A DNA stretch of 22,302 nucleotides from Mucidula mucida (lineage: Eukaryota; Basidiomycota; Agaricomycetes; Agaricales; Physalacriaceae): contig JADNYV010000555.1 in assembly GCA_015501055.1 (NCBI GenBank), positions 1 through 22,302 of the forward strand. The letters run 5' to 3'. Under the pieces are notes generated by a model. It did not search any database and had not been told where the DNA came from. It saw only the letters and a program-made list of their open reading frames with translations. Shown here piece after piece: positions 11,148 to 21,600 of the stretch. A program made the position numbers and the translations under genes. How positions within the stretch are numbered: the first letter of the stretch is position 1; the number at the start of each line of letters is the position of its first letter.

Positions 11148-12282
11148 TGGCTCTAATCCTATGTCGTTGTTTATGTGTTGTACTGAATCCAATCCAACTG
11201 GTTATATATCATATACGTGAGATTCTGACGGGAGAGTGGAAAATCGCTGTGGGCATCCGCCGGAGGTGTCTCTGCTGGAGGTGAGAATTCGAGTGAAGCT
11301 GCGGTCAGCGTAATGGAAGGAAACCGTACGGTTACTGTATCATCGAACCTATGTTGAAAGGTCAGCAAGCGCCGAGTGGGGGCTCTGATGGGGCCGAGGG
11401 GTCCACGCACGGAGCGACTAACCAACACATAGTGGATTAGGTGGGTAGATGCGAGAAAGGTGGCTAACAACCCTGACAGTGCGAGGATGGGAGTTTGGAG
11501 AAGAGAGAGGCGGACGCCGGACACGAATGACAGGGACAAAATTGGGTCTTGCTATATGCGAAGCGCGCCCTCTCCATCTCGAAGTCCACTCTTCCGCGCC
11601 CCTGTCAGTGTCACTCGCACCCGAGATGGCCACGTGACCCTAAAAAAAGCTTTCGGGTCAGCCCATTGTGTAACGTACTGCGCTCCCGGGGAAGCATCTG
11701 GTGAAAAACGTTGTGTAGGTAGATGAGTGCGTTCACAAGTGCGTTTCTGATCTTATTCCCGTCATATCACCTCACCCACACAAGTTCGAAAGCAGTTGCG
11801 GTGATGATCAGTTCCGAACCCCTTGCATGAACCCTTTTTGGGGCTCAATATCATTTCAGGCTATCCGTAGTGAAGATGTATTCCTGTGAGGCGGCGTCAT
11901 CACAATTCCCGGAGGGAGTCTGGCGCTTGGGTCTGTCAAAGTACGTGATCGGGGCGGGAAGGAAGAACTTGATTCAAAGAAGTTGATTAGACGGCACGGT
12001 CCCACATAGGAACGCTAGGAAAATATCAGAGGTGCTTCCATTCTTCCGTGAGATATGCTCTCAATTGACATAGCATCTCATTCTCCAGCCAGGACCTAGA
12101 TCTCAATCAACTAAGTTGAAAGTTCCCGTTGATGTGTAACTGCCTGCCGTTGGTTGTTTTTATGACACCTTGTTCCCCGTCCTATCACCTCCTTCCTTGT
12201 CACGGTGCTAAAGATCAAGATTTAGTGTACAAGGAACGTGTGGGAAACGTTGCTGTCGCCTCTGCCTCATACTATCGTGACC
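11148..12282. other. 1.1 kb intergenic region upstream of the P450
   Basis: The largest gene-free gap in the window. It has short frames on both strands, the longest being a minus-strand frame at 11171-11539 that opens with TTG rather than ATG. I found no domain, repeat or transposon end. It should contain the P450 promoter at its right side. Confidence 0.5.
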
Positions 12283-14595
12283 ATGTGCGCTCCAGTACAC
12301 AGCCAGTTATACACCGCGCTTTTTGTAGGAATACTCACCACTGTGGGCGTTCTAACTTTCAGGAATCTGCGACGCTACGCACGGCTACCGCCTGGACCGT
12401 CTTGGCGAAATATTCTCGGTCGTCTTTCATCAACGCATCGATGGCGGACATTTCACGAGTGGCACCAAAGATTCGGTACTATTTTCCATTGTTAGGGTTG
12501 CGACACATCAGACTCAAGTCAGTAAAAGGTCCTGTGATTTCCTTCCATTTGGGGAGCCAGCAAGTCGTCGGTATGTCGTTTGGCGTCGGAAGCGCACCAT
12601 TGTAACTCTCTGTGAAGTCATCGGATCTGCCTCAGTAGCCCATGACCTCCTCGAAGTCAAAGGCAACATATACTCCGGCCGCCCGAGAAGCGTAGTAGGG
12701 TATGAGAGTTCTTGTTTTAAGTTGCTGTATGAAGGCTCACCTTGACACAGTCACGAAATCTTGTCACCTCTACATGGCATCGGAATGTCTGATGGCCCCA
12801 GTTTCAGGAAGTGGAAAATGGTAGGTGCTAGATAAACGAGAGTTTTTTGTACGTCTGACCAACGGCTCGTACTCAGTTTCTGCAGGCAGGGATGAGTCCC
12901 ACTTCCGCTCTGGGTTATCGTGCTCTCCAATCCGTGGAAGCGTCTATTTTGATGAAGGAACTGCTACAAGATCAGGATCCATATCAATTTCGTTCCCGCA
13001 TTCGAAGGTAAATGTCAGATGAACGATCACTTCGGGATATGAACATGATTTCAGATTTGCCGCCTCGATTATATTCTGCGTGGCCTATGGGCGGCGCATC
13101 AAGTCGCTTCAAGAGGAGGTTGTCATTAAACAGACGCGAAGCGGCATGTGTAAGGGGATACCATCTTGAAGCTAAGGACAACTGACGAACGAGCTTAGAT
13201 TTCGCCCAGTAAGATGGCACGTTTGTTTACATATTTCCTGACTAATTTGCGAATGTCTTTCCAGAGTCAAGTATGTCTTCCTTGTTGTGATGCTTGCTTG
13301 AGACTTGAAACCTTGAACAGTGTTCCCGGAAAGTTTTTGGTTGATTTGGTGTGTCCTGGAATTGCGTTTGGATGTATTATCATTCAATTAGCGATCTTCT
13401 TTCACAGTGGCCCGTGCTCCTGTATCTCCCGGTTTGTTCTTCCCTTTGGTCAACGTGTCATGCGATTGAACCTGTTCTTAGCGCTTCCTTCAATGGTTTC
13501 GATGGGAGCCGGAACGCCGCAAGGCTCTCGACAGTGAATTATACTTGTCCTTGATGAATGAAGTGCGCGATAAAATGAAGGATGGAAATGCAAAGCCATG
13601 TATGGCGACATATGGGCTAGCTAGGCAAGAGGAATTCGGGCTTAACGACCTGGAGGCAGCATACACTTTGTCAGCGCCATGGGCCGCTGGCGTTGGAACG
13701 GTACGTGGGCTCGCAAACATGCTATTGGTACTCATTCAGGAATAGACTGCTACTACCGTAGAGGTCTTTCTCAGTAAGTCGCTGTCATGCTTCAGAATAC
13801 TATTCTGACAATCTAAAAGTGGCGATGCTCTTGTATCCCGAGGTTATGAAGAAGGCGCAGGCCGAAATTGACTTTGTTGTTGGTCGTGAGCGTATGCCGG
13901 GATTTCAAGATCAGGATAAACTTCCCTACATCCAAGCGTTGGTAAAGGAAACAACTCGGTAAGACAACTCGTCTCCTGCGACTTTGTAGCCCGATCTAAT
14001 GTTGCGAACTCTGTAGGTGGCGTTGTTTGGCTCCAACGGGCTTTGCGCACGCTACCACGGCCGACGACATATATAATGGAATGCTCATTCCAGCGGGGAG
14101 TACCGTTTACGGGAACATCTTGTAAGTCTGACACATAGACCTCTCCCACCTAACGATTGTCCCAGTTCCATGACACAAGACGAAGCTGTTTTCCCCAACC
14201 CAGATGAGTACTCTCCCGAGCGCTTTCTGAACACCTCCAATCCTACCCTCGTGAATTTCACTACACCTTTTGGATTCGGACGTCGGTTGTGCCCGGGTAT
14301 GCATGTGGCGTTGCAGGCAGACTACATTGCCATTGTTAGGTAAAATCTGGTCCGGAAGCATTGACGGCCTCGCGTTGAACCATTATGGTCTAGGATCTTA
14401 TGGGCATTCAACGTCAAAGCGCCAGTTGACGAAAGCGGAAACAGGATCTTACCGAATCCCAACGATTTTTCGAGTGGCCTTGTTATTGGGCCCGCGCCGT
14501 TCAAATGTCTTTTCAGCGTTCGTGACGCGAACACGGCCGAGATTATTCTCCAGGACGCCGAACGAGCAGAAGTGGAAGCGCTAGACTGGCCTTGA
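12283..14595 (+). CDS. Cytochrome P450 monooxygenase
   Basis: Haem-thiolate monooxygenase predicted to hydroxylate or otherwise oxidise a small hydrophobic substrate at the ER, with electrons from a P450 reductase. Sixteen exons total 1521 nt, giving 506 aa, normal for fungal microsomal P450s. An N-terminal membrane anchor lies at about residues 8-28, then the proline-rich hinge RLPPGPSW. The I-helix motif AAGVGTT is near residues 286-292, ExxR is ETTR (344-347), the PERF-type motif is SPERF, and the haem loop is FGFGRRLCPG with Cys about 424. The middle has a run of very small exons: 13199-13208 (10 nt), 13265-13270 (6 nt), 13321-13348 (28) and 13408-13431 (24). A model with one 112-nt intron instead of the 6-nt exon also keeps the frame. 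Start is ATG 12283 (gaccATGT), directly before the anchor. No frameshift found. The CYP family was not assigned; the substrate is inferred only from context. Confidence 0.93.
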
Positions 14596-15289
14596 TCCTA
14601 GTCGAAGAAAAATTTTCTGTACTTATTTTGTGATACTACACTAGAAGGGTGCTGCATATGTTCTGATATGTATGTTCAATACACACTGACTGAAGTAAAT
14701 TTTGCATGTATTCCGTGCTCGAAGTAAACATGCCGTATGTCAGCCTGAAGCGAGAAGACGACCTTGGAGCTTCATCATCACAACCGCAGTCCTGATACTT
14801 ACTAGGAGCATCTTTTCACCTCAGCAGAGACATGCCCGAAGACCCACAAGGCAGGAAGGACGTCGGCTGAACCAGTTCACGTCATGACATTGACCCAGAC
14901 CGAGCAGGAGATTGCCGTTTGATTTTTTCACCGTCAACAGAGCCCTTTATGTCAAACCGAGGTGCGATTGCGGTATCTCGACGTGGGCATCCGACATAGA
15001 CGTTGAATCTTAGCGTTGCAATGCCCAAAGGCCCCTGTCATTCGGCAAACAGCGGGCGATGAACTCGATCTTTTCTGATCTTTTCTTTTCGAGTCCTCAA
15101 AGTAATCGCAAGGCACTGGAAATATATGGCGAGGCTGCGCACGAGATGCATTGGTCCGCGCTACAGCATCTCAAAAATCATGATCATCATGCTTGGTGAA
15201 CAGCGGCACGCCCTCAGAATGGCAAACGATTCATTCTTGCGAAAATGACCATCTCTTATAGGCCTACAGCTCCGCCTTCCGCTTGTTTT
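14596..15289. other. Intergenic region upstream of the FAD oxidase
   Basis: About 690 bp between the P450 stop and the FAD oxidase start. It carries only short, unconvincing frames (for example 14702-14887 on the plus strand). A weak TATA-like AATATAT lies at 15121-15127, some 170 bp before the chosen start. Confidence 0.45.
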
Positions 15290-17966
15290 ATGACATACCT
15301 TCTCATGCAGTACACTCTCTTCGCCGCAATTTGTGGATTTTTTCCCCAGTTGCCGCCTCCAGTGTCTTGTTACGCGGGGGTATCACAGATTCTCAGTGGA
15401 ACGAACTCAATAGTACGGTCAACGGTCGTCTTTTCTACGCATCACCTCTCGCCCGCCCATGCTACTCTCTTGCACAGGGTGTTGCAGGTGATTTCAATAC
15501 AGCCACCTGCGAAAGCGTCATGGACAATTATACGAACAGAGGTGTGTACCACTAACTCCCAGCTACGAGGCGCTCCTGATCACACCTCTCACATCAGACT
15601 ATCGCGTGAATGTGTTCGCAGCTTATATGAACGTGATTTTTTTTTGTTGCGGACATTTACAGGACAGTCCCTCATCCCCCCTACAGACTGAATGGGAGAC
15701 TTGTCAATCTACTTCTTCACAATGCTTACTTAACGATGCGGACCCTCAAGACACTCTGGCCTTTTCTCCACCAAGCGTCTGCGAACAAGGCAGTATCTCC
15801 TCGTACTATGTATGATTTGTTCTAAAGGGTGCTTGCATTTACAACTTTAACCGATGTCTCTAGATTGATGTTCGTTCTCCCTCCGACGTTCAATCTGCTT
15901 TCTCCTTTGCGAGAATCACTGGGATCAACCTTGCCATCAAGAGTACCGGTGTAAGTGTTTCCCTACTATTTCGCCGTGTGCTCATTCAGGGATTTCTGTC
16001 TACACAGCACGATTACATTGGTCGCAGCTCGGCGCCTGACTCTCTTGGTATATGGGTGCGCAAGGCTCATCTTTCTCTCAAGTATTCGTGCTCAATTTGT
16101 TCTTCCGAGCCAAGATCCACAACCTGCAATCGGCAAGTAGTTCCCTCTCTGCCTGTAGATGTTAGGCTCATCTTCTTCAGCTTGCTTACGATGCCGATTT
16201 CGTCCCTTCCGCCTGCCCGCCGAGCTCTGGAGACCCTGCTATTACTTTCGAGGTACTTGGTTCCGCGCTTTCCATGATTGTACTATCGTTACAGATTGTC
16301 GCTAGTCCGGAGTCTACAAGAAAGACTTTTCGAATTCGCCGAAGCTAACCATGTCACCTTCCCCGGCGGTTCATCTACGAGCATCGCTGCTGCAGGAGGT
16401 TATCTGCAGGGTGGCGGCCATAGGTAAGCTCAACAATCGAATTCAGACGTTCCTCACACTTCCCGCGTAGCGCAATATCTAATGTATTCGGCTTGGCTGT
16501 CGATCGCGTTGTATGTGTTTGCGTCGCTTGCTACATTTTGCACTTGCTCACTGCGGATATCTGCAGTTACAGGCAAAGGTTGTCACGCCAAGGGGCGACT
16601 ATTTGACCGCCAATAGATGTCAGAATACTGATCTCTTTTTCGCTCTTCGCGGAGGCGGAGGCAGTACATTTGGAGTGGTTATGGAAGTGACCATGAAGGC
16701 TCTTCCACGAATAACGCTTACTACGTATACCCCCACTCCCTTCGTAGAAGACTTGTTCATGCTTACCAGGGTCTCCCAGGGCTGTAGCGACGTTCAACGG
16801 AACAGACGAACGAATGGAGAGTATTCTGCAGTTTATGATCTCGCATTCACTGTTCTATGCCCAAAGAGGTATTCTTCAGTCGCTTCCCCCATTTTCTCGA
16901 CTGACCTTGAGTTCTAGGATGGGGAGGCTACGTGCTCGTAAGTACTACTTCTCTTCACAACCTTGATGTGCTTGACGCCCTCATAGCCTCGACAAAGTAT
17001 CATTTTCACCAATCCTATCCTCGAAATCGAAGAAGCAGCGGATGACATGGCTGAGCTGCAGGCCTTCCTTGACAGCCTAGCTGATTCTACAAGCACATTT
17101 AGTCTGACAGTCATCCCATCCTTCCTCAGCTTTTTCAATGAATTTCTTGCGTCTAGCGTGGTATGCCATTCCTGTTTTCGGGATTTCAACGTCTCACAAC
17201 GCTGCGCAGCCCGTGGGTGTGCCTTCCATTACTAGCTCCCGACTTATCCCGGTGGATAATTTCGCTACAAACACGGAACGCGGGAAGTTGCTCGACGCCT
17301 TAATGGAGGTCTTCCGAGACTCAAGTTTTCCTATCGTCTTCGCTGTTGCCCCATTCCTGTACAATCAAACCGAGGAAACGAGCGTCACCGATGCCTGGAG
17401 ACGGTCGTTGTGGCATGTACGTTTCCTGTGAGATGTGCGCGCTGGTAGTCTCTCATCTCCGAAAGATCACGTCCTCGGCATCTTGGTCTTTCAATACAAC
17501 GACGGACACCAAAATACGTGCCTACCAGGGACTTACAAAGAAGATGGATACCTTACGAGATATTACGCCGGGTTCTGGAGCTTATCAGGTGGGCTGTTCA
17601 TATTCCACGCTGGCGCGCGCGTGTCCTGATGCGGCGTCGTGCTAGAATGAGGCTGACATTCACGAACCGAATTTCGAGGGTGAGCACTCTTTATGGTGTC
17701 AGGAGGCCTCACCATGTACACAGCTCTGTTCGTAGCATCATTCTGGGGCAATAACTATGAGCGACTGGTCGCCATCAAGAGGAAGTAGTAAGTAGCTTGT
17801 CATCTTTTTGGCAATGTAAAAGCTTATGCTGTATAGTGATCCTGACCATCTCTTGGATTGCTGGCATTGCGGTAGAGAATCTTCGCTTCCTTTCTAGTCA
17901 CCTTACTAACTGTCAACAGTGGACTGGAAGGGCGCGAAGGATCCCAAGTACAAGTGTTATATCTAA
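15290..17966 (+). CDS. FAD-linked oxidase, berberine bridge enzyme-like (FAD_binding_4 + BBE)
   Basis: Predicted secreted flavoprotein oxidase that uses O2 to oxidise a small molecule. Twenty exons give about 560 aa from ATG 15290, or 555 aa from ATG 15305. Landmarks: [52 protein letters not shown] with the flavin-linking histidine at 16008, [45 protein letters not shown], and the C-terminal BBE block [27 protein letters not shown]. The usual second flavin-linking Cys (GGxCPxVG) is Ser here (codon 16374-16376). The intron 16133-16180 is GC-AG with a GCAAGT donor. The N-terminus is uncertain: a 56-nt intron at 15333-15388 keeps the frame but shortens the signal peptide, whereas one extra T in the T6 run at 15338-15343 would give a better signal sequence. 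From 15389 onward the gene is intact. It probably acts in the same pathway as the P450. Confidence 0.9.
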
Positions 17967-18374
17967 AACCTCGGCGGGATGCGAATCGTCGGTTCAGCAT
18001 TCCGAGACTGCGATGCTGGCTCTGAATACCCAAACATATGATTTATATAAGCCGAGTGAACTGCGAAGTCTGCAATCACCTGGGGGCGGGTGTTGACTGG
18101 GTCGAACTCTTGGCTCTGAACCTTCAAAGCCTTTTCGACAGGGACTTGTCAGAAAGTTTTAGAAACCTTTTAGTCGCGTAGTCTGATAAGAGCGATTGAG
18201 GGAAGGACATTGACTAAGGAACATGTTCCAGCTGTCCTTGCTTCAGTTGCGTTGCAATGTTTCTTATCACTCAATCAATGGGAAGCCACTGCATATCCCA
18301 AGATAATTTGACACAGTCATTGGTAATGCACATTGAAATTGTTGTGGTGCTTAAGATAGCCAACAGGTCGCACG
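17967..18374. other. Convergent intergenic region
   Basis: The FAD oxidase (+) and the AAA-ATPase-like gene (-) end on either side. I see no coding frame, RNA gene or repeat. It presumably contains both 3' untranslated regions. Confidence 0.5.
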
Positions 18375-19970
18375 TTAAATACTGAATATTTCTTCCGGAG
18401 GCACCAAACGACCTCGAACGTTTCCGCCGCAGTCGACCCATTCATAGCTAGGTCGTTTCTGCCCCATAAACGAACTAAACCGTTCAAAAGTATTCCTCAT
18501 GGAATACTCCACGTTGTTGCCGCTGCAATAATTCGGTGCATCCTTCATCTCGTCAACAAATTTCATGCCCTCAGATTCGCCCAAGACCTCCGTCGCTAAT
18601 GCCTGAACCTCGGAAAGTGTGAAACCAAAAGCGCCCTTGCTCCTCATCGGATATATCACACCCAATCTGGTCGAACAGCGACTGGGAAAGTAGTGCGGAT
18701 CTAACCCAGGTTGGCTCTTCTTCCAAAGGTTGCCCCACAATAGCGCCACCGACTACGTAGCCATCATCTAGGGCGGAACGGAATGGGTCAATGATACAGT
18801 CCCGGAGGAAACTACTGATTTCGACGCAATTCTCGGGTGTTGATGTCAATAGCGGCCAGTTGAAGTTGTCGATGAGGATAATGAGTTTGTGGCCGGAACG
18901 AGGAAGAAGTAACTAAACGATGGTCAGAGAAGTCTCGTACCTAGGAGGAAAATGACTTACCACAAGCTCATCAAACGTAAGTCTAGACGTGGGGTGAAAG
19001 AGGTGTGCTGTATCAGACAGATCCAGTTCCTCGGCATATCGAACAAAGAAATCGTGATATATCATGTTCATGTATTCGTTTACTGAACGGCGCATGTTTT
19101 CGCCGGTGTCGTAGAAGACCTCCTGGACGTCAACACGCAGGACAAGACGATCCCCCCGGACAGGTGGAAGACTGGACGGATGATCGCCGAAAACATGAGC
19201 GGCAGGGCGTTCGTTGGCGGATTCGTGAAGAAACTCGGATGTTGAAAGGAACGTAGTTTTACCAAAGCCGGAAGGTCGTCTCATTAGCGCGAGTCGATCT
19301 TCCCAGCGTCGAGAGAGCACGGGACATAGAGCGGTGATAAAGGGTATCTTGTTCACCCATACGATGCCAGGCATGTCAAGAAATTTCCGCAGGTCATTGC
19401 GACGAGGAACACGGCTCTGCACAACGTTGGTGTTTTCACCCCCCAAAAAAGGTCGTGACGCTCACCGTTGCAGCCGCGAAGGTGCATTTGTATAGATGTG
19501 GATGAATAAGAGTAGGCGGGTTGTAGTATTTCCTGTTCGTGTCTGGGCTTGAGGAGCCCGAATTGGACCTCTGACAGTCGCCGCTCTGAGCAGAGAGCTT
19601 GTTCATATCTGGACTGATTGGTGGTGAGGTCAAGAAGGTGGAGGATAGAGCATGGGAAGTATCGAGGAATATAGATTCCCCAGAGCCCTCTGAGAAGGAG
19701 GATGAGGACGATATAGAGACATCTAAAGGTCAATTTAGCGCCCGGAAACAGGGAATGAGCCCGACGCGGACCGGCTTGGGCAAAGCGGGCAAGGCGCGCG
19801 CCCGAGTCGTGGGATGTCGACATATTGGACGTAATTTGATCAACAGTGATCGTCGTTGGCGCGCTGTTCCATTCCCGTCTGAATCGCTCTCGGATGACCG
19901 GGACAGGGACTTTAACGGTCGGCGGTTTGGCATCAGAGCACGTGACAGCCTTCTTTTGTGCTGATGGCAT
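18375..19970 (-). CDS. Fungal AAA-ATPase-like domain protein, frameshifted
   Basis: Member of the fungal 'AAA-ATPase-like domain' group, a family common in basidiomycetes and without a settled function. Exons 19970-19772, 19722-19466, 19416-18961 and 18912-18375 are joined by three introns of 48-49 nt. The first part is basic and then serine-rich (DVSISSSSSFSEGSGES), typical of a disordered N-terminus. The ATPase-like part has a Walker A-like loop, RRPSGFGKTTFLS, and a Walker B-like strand, KLIILIDNF, in which Asp is followed by Asn rather than Glu, so hydrolysis may be weak. The exons total 1450 nt, one more than 483 codons. The extra base lies in the GGG (CCC on the plus strand, 18634-18636), where the frame jumps from DISDEEQ to GAFGFTLSEVQAL. 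Without it the protein is 482 aa. Probably not part of the biosynthetic pathway. Confidence 0.8.
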
Positions 19971-20035
19971 ATTCTACTGCACTTGCAACCAAACGCCCAA
20001 GATCTCGAATTTTCGTGTTAGCTTCGACTACCGTT
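19971..20035. promoter_or_regulatory. 65-bp divergent promoter
   Basis: The start codons of the AAA-ATPase-like gene (-) and the F-box-like gene (+) are only 65 bp apart, so both must use one very compact bidirectional promoter, or elements lying inside the opposing gene. No TATA box is seen. Confidence 0.5.
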
Positions 20036-21600
20036 ATGGCCACCGAAACTTGTCAAGTGAGTTGCTATGCTCTACCACCTTTGCCTTCTCATCCACCACT
20101 AGCCACCAAACGCTTTCGACCTCCCCCTCGAGCTCAAACTATTAATTCTCGAGCACCTTTCTGACGATGAAATCTCTCCGTTGGTACTCGTCTGGCACGG
20201 CATTCTACCTCAAGTTCGAGCTCGCCAATTCCGTGATCTCACTGTCAAGCCACAGGCGCGCTTTTCCTCCTCTGGACATTGTGGCAATTGTGTCCCTATC
20301 AGCGCCCGAAAGTTGGAGGCGGAGCGTCAATGTGAAAGTATGCGGCGGCTCACTGCTGTGTTGAAGATGGCGCCTGAGATTACCCAGTATATCCAGTCAC
20401 TCACGATATGGGACATGTATCCTGGTCCAGATACACTCAAGTCTGCGCTCTCGCGTTCCCCTTCCCTGCCAGCCTTTGTCGACACAATATTCCAAATGTC
20501 CAATCTATCCCGTCTATGTCTGCACAATCTCGACTTTTATTTGTTCTACGAACCCAAAGCCATTCACCGCGCGCTACGACAGTGTCACATCACCTGTTTG
20601 GAGGTTAAATCATGCACGTTAACCATGTCGATCTTGCTCGTCATCCTCTATGCCGTCGTAAACCTTGATGTGCTCCGCCTGGAGGACCTCCATTTGAACC
20701 CCGGTTCCGGCGGCGACTACAGCGAGCCCTCTGAGCACATAACCGACTTTGACAATGTGGAGACTTGGAAGACCCGCGAGTCAGCGTTTCTATGTGTCGA
20801 CCAACTGCACATGATGCTAAAGACCCGCGACGATTGGTTATTCTTTGATTTGTTGCTGAGCAAGAGTCATTCGCCGATGTACGATGTTCGAGCGTTCTAT
20901 ATGAATTATGAGTGCACGGTTCGCTCTCAAATCGATCCTGACTTGTACATCGAGCGCATCTCTCAATTCATAGAGCGCAATGACCTGCAAGAATTACACC
21001 TCAGTGTATGGGATCCTGGTGAGTCTTCAAAGTAATTCATCTGATCCAGCGCTTATATACGAAGACGATTATCTGCCTTCCCTACAGCATATCGGAGGCG
21101 TACAAATTCTCGAACTAGGTCTGGCTGTGAGCAACGAGTGGGAGCCACACCTTACACCGCTGTCGTGGTGCACCGAGACCCTGGCAAATATTGCGCAGAC
21201 GTCGGGTCTTGGATACTTGACCCTCACATTTGAATTTACGCCAAAACGGCGTTGTATCCCGATGCCATCGACTAGGTGGCCGCAATGGGAGGATCTTGAC
21301 AGAGCGTTGCTCGAGCTAGAGTTGGAGGAATTGTCGCTCGTGTTTGCCCTAAGGTTTGTGCCAAACAGGTACGAGGACTGGACTCGGGAGGTTTCAATCG
21401 GGGTGGAGGAGCAACACAACTATGAGACGCAGATGAAGAGCAAGATCCAGACGTGGATCCTTGGATCGTGTTTGCCGGAAGTGGGAAAGCAGTACTTTGG
21501 GCGTGATGACCCTTCGGAGAACATTGGGACATTTAGGTTTGAGGGGGAATCCATCGCAAGGTACTACTCGTCGATGATACTCGAAGCGCCATCCCTTTAG
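20036..21600 (+). CDS. F-box-like protein
   Basis: Begins MATETCQ, then an intron (20057-20102), then FDLPLELKLLILEHLSDDEISPLVLVWHGILPQVRARQFRDLTV. This is an F-box-like segment (LPxEL core) as found at the start of the many F-box proteins of mushroom genomes. The rest has leucine-spaced segments (LSRLCLHNL, LDVLRLEDL, LQELHLSV, VQILELGL) suggesting degenerate leucine-rich repeats. By family logic it would recruit a target to an SCF ubiquitin ligase through Skp1, but no target can be named. The second intron is placed at 21004-21049 (46 nt, GTGTAT donor), giving 490 aa. A stronger GTGAGT donor at 21019 would also keep the frame but implies an implausibly short 31-nt intron. Stop TAG at 21598-21600. 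Head to head with the AAA-ATPase-like gene. Confidence 0.8.

Noticed and set aside
11171..11539. 122-codon minus-strand frame with a hydrophobic start
   Set aside because: It starts with TTG rather than ATG, shows no known motif and no convincing upstream exon. Probably chance.
15633..15662. 30-nt intron in the FAD oxidase after YMN
   Set aside because: Too short. Using the acceptor at 15686 gives a 54-nt intron and the conserved YMNTEWETCQ.
21019..21049. 31-nt intron with a strong GTGAGT donor in the F-box-like gene
   Set aside because: It keeps the frame but is far shorter than the 44-65 nt introns elsewhere. A 46-nt intron from 21004 also keeps the frame and was preferred.
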